Origin: Diabrotica undecimpunctata
Lineage: Eukaryota; Arthropoda; Insecta; Coleoptera; Chrysomelidae
DNA length: 64,000 nucleotides
NCBI RefSeq assembly: GCF_040954645.1
Contig: NC_092805.1
Location: 18,316,741 to 18,380,740 of the forward strand
Direction: 5' to 3'
Shown here one piece after another: positions 41,974 through 50,098 of this stretch; the first letter of the stretch is position 1; the number at the start of each line of letters is the position of its first letter. The translations under genes were made by a program, and so were the position numbers. Under the pieces are notes generated by a model that did no database searches, was not told the DNA's origin, and saw nothing but the letters and a program-made list of their open reading frames with translations.

Positions 41974-42055
<82 letters not shown>

Positions 42056-45000
42056 ATCCGGCAATGAACAAATATAATTATTTATAAAGGGGAAGAAGAA
42101 AAGGAAAAAGGACAATACACAATACACTTAATACACTTATTAAATTAGAAACTGAATCTTCTCCAAAAATATTGTAGTTTCTCATATAAATATTGTGCTA
42201 AAATTTGGTGTATGTTGATGTATTTATATTTTGCTATATTTATGTTAAAATTAGTGTTTTATTAGTGTTATCATTCATTATATGTTTACTAATTGTTTAT
42301 ATTTATACAATTATATACGGAAAAAATTTATTTATAAATAAATCTTGAAGATGTTTACCTAAACAAACTATAGAGATATTTAAAAACCACGTAAAGATAT
42401 CGAGTAATCGGAAAGAATACTACACTGTAGAAGTTTCGAATCTTGACCTCGATATATAATAAATAATTTAGTTCATTTATACCGAAGACATGAGAACAAA
42501 TAATATACAAATCTGCTGAAATACCAACAAAATGACTACTAATTGCTACCAAAAACCAAGAACCCCAAACACGGTGATGATCATAGATTGATCAGTTTAG
42601 TATCACAATTATTAAAAAACTTTTTCAAAGATGAAACATACAAGAATATTCAGAAAATATGAAGCGGATATAATTAATAGACAGTTTGGCTTTCGTACCG
42701 GCTTCGGAACAAGGGAGGTCTATCTATATGGTTTCACAGCTCTTATAAAAAGATCTTTACCTCGCTTTTATAGACTGTGAAAAAGCTTTTGACACGGTTA
42801 AGCATAACATTCTCATAGAATGTCAAAAGCGAAAAGGACTCGACAGAAACGATATAAACATAGTGAGATATCTCTATTGGAACCAACAGACTGTGGTAGC
42901 ATTAAATTGAAATATAACGCATGGGTAACAGATTATCAGATATTATAAGATAAGGCTGTTACTATTTAATATATATTCCAAAGAATTATTCTCACAAGCA
43001 TTTAAAAAATATACAGAAGGGATCAAGATATATGGTGAAACTTTAAATACCACTCGTTACGCCGACGATAAAGTCATTGTTGATGAAAATGAGACAGAGT
43101 GTAGACGATACTAAACACAACTTACGATACTGAGGAATAGTTTGGTTCAATAATAAACATAAAGAAAACAAAAGCCATGTTTATCAGTAAGGATTTAGAT
43201 AAAGAATAAAGATATTGAACAAGTGGACTACAATAGCGTATCAGCAAACGAATAGGAAAGATACCTGACGGAACTGCTTAAAAGAAAGGAAAATAATAAT
43301 CAACACAATAACGTACCTGAATTAAGACACAAAATAGAAATCACTTTTCATGAAGTAGAGATAGCCATAAATTCACTCAAAAATAGAAAGGTACCAGGAC
43401 CAGACGGAATAACCAACGAGCTTCTAAAACACGGAGGAGAAAGTATAACTCTAGAGATGACAAAACTTATACAAAAACTAATATTGAAAGATACCAGAGG
43501 TATGGAGAAACAGCATAATGATACCAATGTTCAAGAAAGGAGATAAAGAAGACCTCAACAATTATAGAGGTATGAATCTACTGAAAACCTTACTTAAGAT
43601 TACCACAAAAGTCCTAACCAACAAAATCAATAAACTAACAACTTTATCAGATGAACAACAAGGATTCAGATCCGGAAGATCTTGCGGAGACACCGTATTT
43701 GTACTAAGACAAATCACAGAAAAGGCCATCGAGTACAATAAACCAGCATATCTATGTTTTATGGACCTGACAAAGGCTTTCGATCACATCCAAATCAAAG
43801 ACATCTTACACTTACTGTATAAAAGAAACATATCAATCAATATTATACAAACCACCGAAAACATCAACTTCCTTAATCGAATAAAGGCAAAGTTAAATGG
43901 AAAACTAATACAGTGTATACCAGTACAAAGCGGGGTAGGGTAACTCGTTAAGCCCACTTCTTTTTAATATAATAATGGACGAAATAATACAAGCAGTACG
44001 TAAAGGTCATGGATACAGAATGGGAACCAAAGAAATCTAAATATTATGTTACGCAGACGACGCCGCATTAATCGCCGAGACAGAAGAAGAGCTCCAAAGA
44101 TTATCACACATCTTCAATACAACAGCCAAGAAATACAATATGATAATATCAGTAGAAAAAACCAAATGTATGACAATATCTAAATACCCACTACGAAGTA
44201 AAATTTAAAGTGATGGGAAAATAATAAACAGGAAGCAAGTTTTAGATATCTAGGAATAGATATAACTAGTTACGGAGGTGTTGAAGAAGAAGTACAAAAA
44301 GAAAGCTTAAAAGCAAGTAAAGCGGCGGCATCTCTTACTGACACAATCTGGAAGAACAAACAAGACAAGACAAAAAAATAAGAATTTATAAATTAGCAAT
44401 TAGACCTATTTTAACATACACGGCGAAGACAAGACCTGACAAATCTAAAACACCTGACTACTAGAAACAACAAAGATGAAAACACTCCGACGGACATCAG
44501 AGACAAGTAGGTTGGATAGAAAAAGAAGCGAAAACATAAGAAGAGCATGCAATATAGACGACATACATGGATGGGTGACAAAACGAAAACAGGAGTAGAA
44601 CGAACACATTAGTAGAATGGCAGAGGATAGACTAGTACGAATAGCACGAGATAAGTCACCAAATGGACGAAGAAGTATTGGCAGCACAAAAAAAAGATGG
44701 TGCGATAATTTAAACAATTTAAACGGCTAATATTGAAGAAGAAACGGACTTTAAAGCCTACATACAAAAAGGAAGAAGAAGAAGAAGAAGAAGAAGAAGA
44801 AAAAGTAGACAAAATAAAATCTCAAAGATCTACCAAGAAAAGAGCAATCAGAGGAGCAGCGTTTTTAAAGATGAATATATTTATGAGTAACCAAACATTC
44901 AGGCCCCAACAAATCAGATATCTGATGGTAAAATGTTATACCCACTTTATTCTTCTTTATGTCGCCAAAGCCTGGATTATTAATGTTGACTTAATGAGAA

Positions 45001-48000
45001 AGCTGGAAGCTTTTGGGATGTGGCTTTTTTGGAGACTTTTTAAAATATCATGGACAGATCATATTGCGAACGAAATGCAAAGAGACAAATATCTTTTGAT
45101 CGCCATTAAAAGGAGAAAGACAGCATATTTGGGCACACACTTGTAAAATGATAAGTACGAGTTCGTGCAGCTGATTTTAAAGTGCAAAGTCGAAGAAAAC
45201 TGGGTCCTAGTTGAAGACAAATATCCTCGCTGAAAAACATTCGCGACTAAAACGGTTCAATAAAGACTCACTTTTAAGAAAAGCCAAAGATAGAAATGAA
45301 TTTGCGATGGCTATATCCAATCTTAATGGAGTCTGCACTAAAAAAAGATATGAAATACCGAAATCAGAAATACCGTTTAATAAATACTGCAGTAAAAAAT
45401 ATATCCATTTAAAGTTATACACAAATTATTTACTAATAAATAAAACGAATAACATGCTAAACTATTACTTTCTAAAAAATATACCAAATCTGTTAAATCA
45501 CTTCAAAAAACGATGTTAGTCAAACAATCAATTACAATAATTTTCATTTGTATTGTGACATCGTTAAATAGAACAGTTTTTCAAAATTCAATGAACACTT
45601 GAATTAAATAAACTTTGAAATTTTATTCTTAAAACGTTTCTCTGATCAAATGCCAACTCACTCAAAAACAAATCAAGGCCGGACAATGACATTTAATTGT
45701 TACGTCTCAATCAAAGTAGGATTTTTTAGATTGCTTCGTTCATATCAACGTTGGGGTTTAAACAAACCAAGAAAAAGAAAACCTAGAAACTGAAAAGTGG
45801 ATTGCAGCTAATTTTCACCCCAGTCTGCCTATTTCCCTTAATATTTTTGTTTTTAGCGTACTTGTGAGGTTGTTATCATAGCACATTGTTTTTATAAGCT
45901 TAAAAAGCAACAACCACAAATCTGTTAATTATTTCTAAAAATTAAGAACTTACTGTAAAAAAAGTAAGAGCATGTGGAGCGAAAATTCACCCCACTTGGT
46001 ATTTGGTGTCGGTTGTCTGTAATATATTTATTGATCAGAACTTTTTTCATCAGATCAGAACGGAGGAGTTTTATTTGTGCCCGTGAAAAGAGTGCGTGGG
46101 AATTCAGAAAGTATTTAAAGTGCATTTTGATAATGGCGACATCTTTTTCTTCGAGATCAAGAAAAATTTTGCAGTTGGAAGAAGCTGCTTATATTTCTGG
46201 TTAGCAGAATGAACAAACTATTACTGAGTTAAACTGTGTAATTATTTAGACCTAATAAATGTTATCACTTATAAAAGAATATGAAAACCCCGTGGATGAC
46301 TACTTAAATACAGAACCTATTTATGATACCTCAGAACATAAAACCCATCATAGAAGAAAGAGATGCGATTACCAGCGATGCCAATGACGATAAGAAGATG
46401 ATGGAGATTAACGACCTGCAAGACGTATGGTTCGTTTTGGATAAAAAAACCTGTTCCAAGAAAAAGAATTCGGTCAAAAAATATAATCAGAACTGCCGTT
46501 TGTGTTTATCATAGTGTACCAACATCCATAAGTATGACTAAGTTGTTCAAATTATTTATTTCTGAATATATTGTACGAGATGTGGTGACTTTCACAAATC
46601 AACGAAGCCTGTTCGAGGTAGAAAGTCGCAATCGAGTTAGAAAGACATTAACGAAATTGAAATTTACGCATATATTGGGCTTTTATCTACGCTATTGCCC
46701 TAAAAAGTAATCGAGAGACTGTAGGAATCATATCGTATGTACCGTATGTACCGTATATCAGATGACTATGGTTTCAAGACGCCGCTATATTCTGCAAATC
46801 AATTTTCTGGATGTAACTTTACATAGAGAAAATAGTACTATAACTAGTTCATGGTACACCAAAAAAACTTGGTCGTCGAGATAACTGAATTTCAACTCTC
46901 ATCATCCCTTGTCTCAAAAAAAATCTGTAGATATTGGCCTCACCGACAGAGCTATCAGATTAACCGATCATATCAATAGACCTCAGGCCATAAAAAAAGC
47001 CAAAACTGCACTAGCACTTTATTCATACCCACACTACCTTATCTAAAACACTTTCAAATCGCGACTGCATAATTTTACAATAACAAAAATAACAACAAAA
47101 CTAACATGGCAAAGAAAAACTATATTTCTCTCCTATATAAAAGGTTTATCATAACAGCTTGCAAATCTTAACATTACAGTTGCTTATAAACAAGATAATC
47201 TATTGAAAAAGAATTTTACAAAACAAAAAACAAAAAATCCCCAATTAAAAAAATAGCATGTTGTATATGAAATTCTCTGCTCGAGTTGCGATGGGGTATA
47301 TATTGGACAAATCAGTCAACTACTTAACACAAAAACACGTTCTCACAAATATGACAAATAAACTCAACCACCCTCACAAAACATGAAAACAAAAAAAAAC
47401 ATAAATTTGATTTTGACAATACTGATATCTAAAAAAGTGAAAACAACAGGAAAAAGAGTGAGCTTGTGGAGTCTAAAAAAAAATAATAATACAATAAATG
47501 GTGAAACAGAGTCAAAATTCAGTGCTCGAATTGCAATGGGGTATATATTGGACAAATCACTCAACTATTTAACTCAAGAATAGGTTTTCACAAATATGAC
47601 AAAATAACTTAACCGTACTCCCAAAACATGAAAACAAAAAGAAAAAAAAATAAGATTTTGACAATACTAAGATCCTAAACAGTGAACATAACAGGAAAAA
47701 TATGGAGCTTCTAGAGTCTATAGAAATAAAATATAATAATGCAATAAATGGTAAAAAAGATGTCAATCAGTGCTCGAATTGCAATGGGGTATATATTGGA
47801 CAAATCATCATCATCAGCATTGGTGCTACAGGACAGTTGTTCTGCTGTGATCTTGCCAGATATCCTGCCCATCTTAGTCTTCATATTTTTATAAGGGATA
47901 CTACGTCTTTACCACCAAATATATCTTTATATCTGTGATATATCTCGTAGTTGTACCTCCTTCTCCAAACACCATTTTCACAGATGCCACCGAATATTCT

Positions 48001-50046
48001 TCTCAGGATCCTTCGTTCAAATATGTGCAGGAGGTTTTCATCTGCCTTTGAAATGGTCCATGTCTCCGCATATGTCAACACTGGTTGTATAGGGGTTTTG
48101 TATATGGTTATTTTTGTTTTTTTTTTTTTTGGCTTAAGTGTCTGCTTCTCATATGTCTACTCAGTTCAAAATAGCATTTGTTTGCTAGGATTATTCTTCG
48201 CTTGATTTCTTCCGTCATAACGTTCTCCTTGGTTATCAACCGTGAATTGGTGTTAGATGTTTCTGGCTCTATTGTTGGGTGTTAATGCTATTATCTTAGT
48301 TTTCTTCTCATTTACTTTTAGCAGGCCCATATTTTTTGAGGCATTTGACAAGGTGGTATACATTTCTTCTAGCTTGCGTGTTGTGCGGGCAACTAGGTCA
48401 ACATCATCTGCATCTGCTAAAATTTGGGATGATTTATTAAAAAATGTTTCCTCTGTTGTCCATTTGGGCATCCCCGACCGCCTTTTCTAGAGCTATGTTG
48501 AAACGGATACACGCCAGCGCATCTCCCTGTCGCAGCCCAACATGCGTTTCAAATTCCTGAGATTGTTCGCCCCGTATTTCGACTTTGCAAACAACTTTAC
48601 GCATTGTAGCCTTAACCAATCTTACCAGTTTATCGGGGATGTGGAATTCATCCATGGCTTCATACAATTTATTTCTTAGGACACTATCATAGGCCGATTT
48701 AAAATCTACGAAAAGATGATATGTGTCGATATTGAATTCATTGGTTTTTTCCAGTATTTGCCTTAGCACAAAGATCTGGTCTGTTGTTGATCGACCAGGC
48801 CTAAAACCACTTTGATATTCGCCAAGAAGCTCCTCTGAATATTCACTCAGGCGACCATATAAAATACTCGAAAATATTTTGTATGCTGTATTAAGGAGGT
48901 TTATTCCACTATATTTTCTGGATTTCAATTGATCACCCTTTTTGTGTAGCAGGCAAACGATTCCAGTACATCACTCTTCCGTAATTTGTTCCTCATTCCA
49001 GGCTCTCAGTATGATTTTATATATATGATTAGTCAGAGTAGCACCTCCACATTTAAGAAATTCCGCCGATATACCATCACTTTCTGGAGATTTATTATTT
49101 TTTAGGCGTTTTATTGCACCCGTACTTTTTGAATTGATGGAGGCTCCAATGGTGTATTGTTGCTTGCTCCTGGGGGTGGTTGATTTGAATCTTCTACTTC
49201 GATAGTAAGTAGTTCTTTATAGTGTTCCACCCACCTTTTCAATACTTCTTCTTTTGTATTGAGTATATGCCCCTCCTTATCCTTACATAGTTCGATCCTT
49301 GGTTTAAATTCTTTTCTTGCTTTATTTAGATTTTTATAGAATTTTCTTGTTTGATTATTCTTTTTTAATGCCTCAAGTTCTTCCAATATTCTATTTTCAT
49401 AAGTTCGCTTTTTTCTTCGATGGATGTACTTCTCTTCTCTTCTTAGATCTTTATAATTTTGTTCTTTTTCTCGGGTTCTTTTTTGCTGCATTAGTTTATA
49501 TGCATTGTTCTTTCTTCTTGCAATGTCTTTGCACTCAGCATCGAACCACTCATTGCGTGGTGGTGGTCTTTGGACATCTATTGGACAAATCACTCAACTA
49601 TTTAACTCAAGAATAGGTTTTCACAAATATGACAAAAAAAACTCAACCGCCCTCACAAAACATGAAAACAAAAAAAAAGATCCTAAAAAGTGAACATAAC
49701 AGGAACAAGAGCCTTTTACAGTCTAATTTAAAATAGGTAATCTCAGAACTCCTACGATGTTAAAACAACTGATTGTTTAAATGATAAACCAACATCAACA
49801 AACACCATATTAAATTTTAAAATACATTTTACTTGTAGTGACTTAATGGGTCTGTCCTATGCTTTTATTATTTATTATTATTTTAATTGCCTTTTAATAA
49901 AATGTTTTTTAGTCAATATTATTTCTTGAAAAAGGCAATATCCATGCTGAAATGTCGAAAAAAGTCAATAAAAATGTCTTAGTAGCATGGACAATGTTTT
50001 TTTTATGAACTTAAGCCAAAAAAAATGTACTAATATATAGATATAT

Positions 50047-50098
<52 letters not shown>

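Larger units (their letters stand above)
46795..50025 (+). mobile_element. Penelope-like element, C-terminal RT to GIY-YIG and 3' tail, with nested LINE
   Basis: The plus strand in two frames gives [66 protein letters not shown] and [38 protein letters not shown] then RSHKYDK is a GIY-YIG-type endonuclease start with its CxxC. The segment from the GIY-YIG box on is repeated in tandem (period 245-248 bp). A LINE occupies 47808-49578. The tail near 49920-50010 has ATGCTGAAATGTCGAAAAAA, a usual Penelope 3' sequence. Confidence 0.82.

Noticed and set aside
44733..44812. Poly-Glu coding stretch
   Set aside because: It is the (GAA)n tail of a LINE read through.
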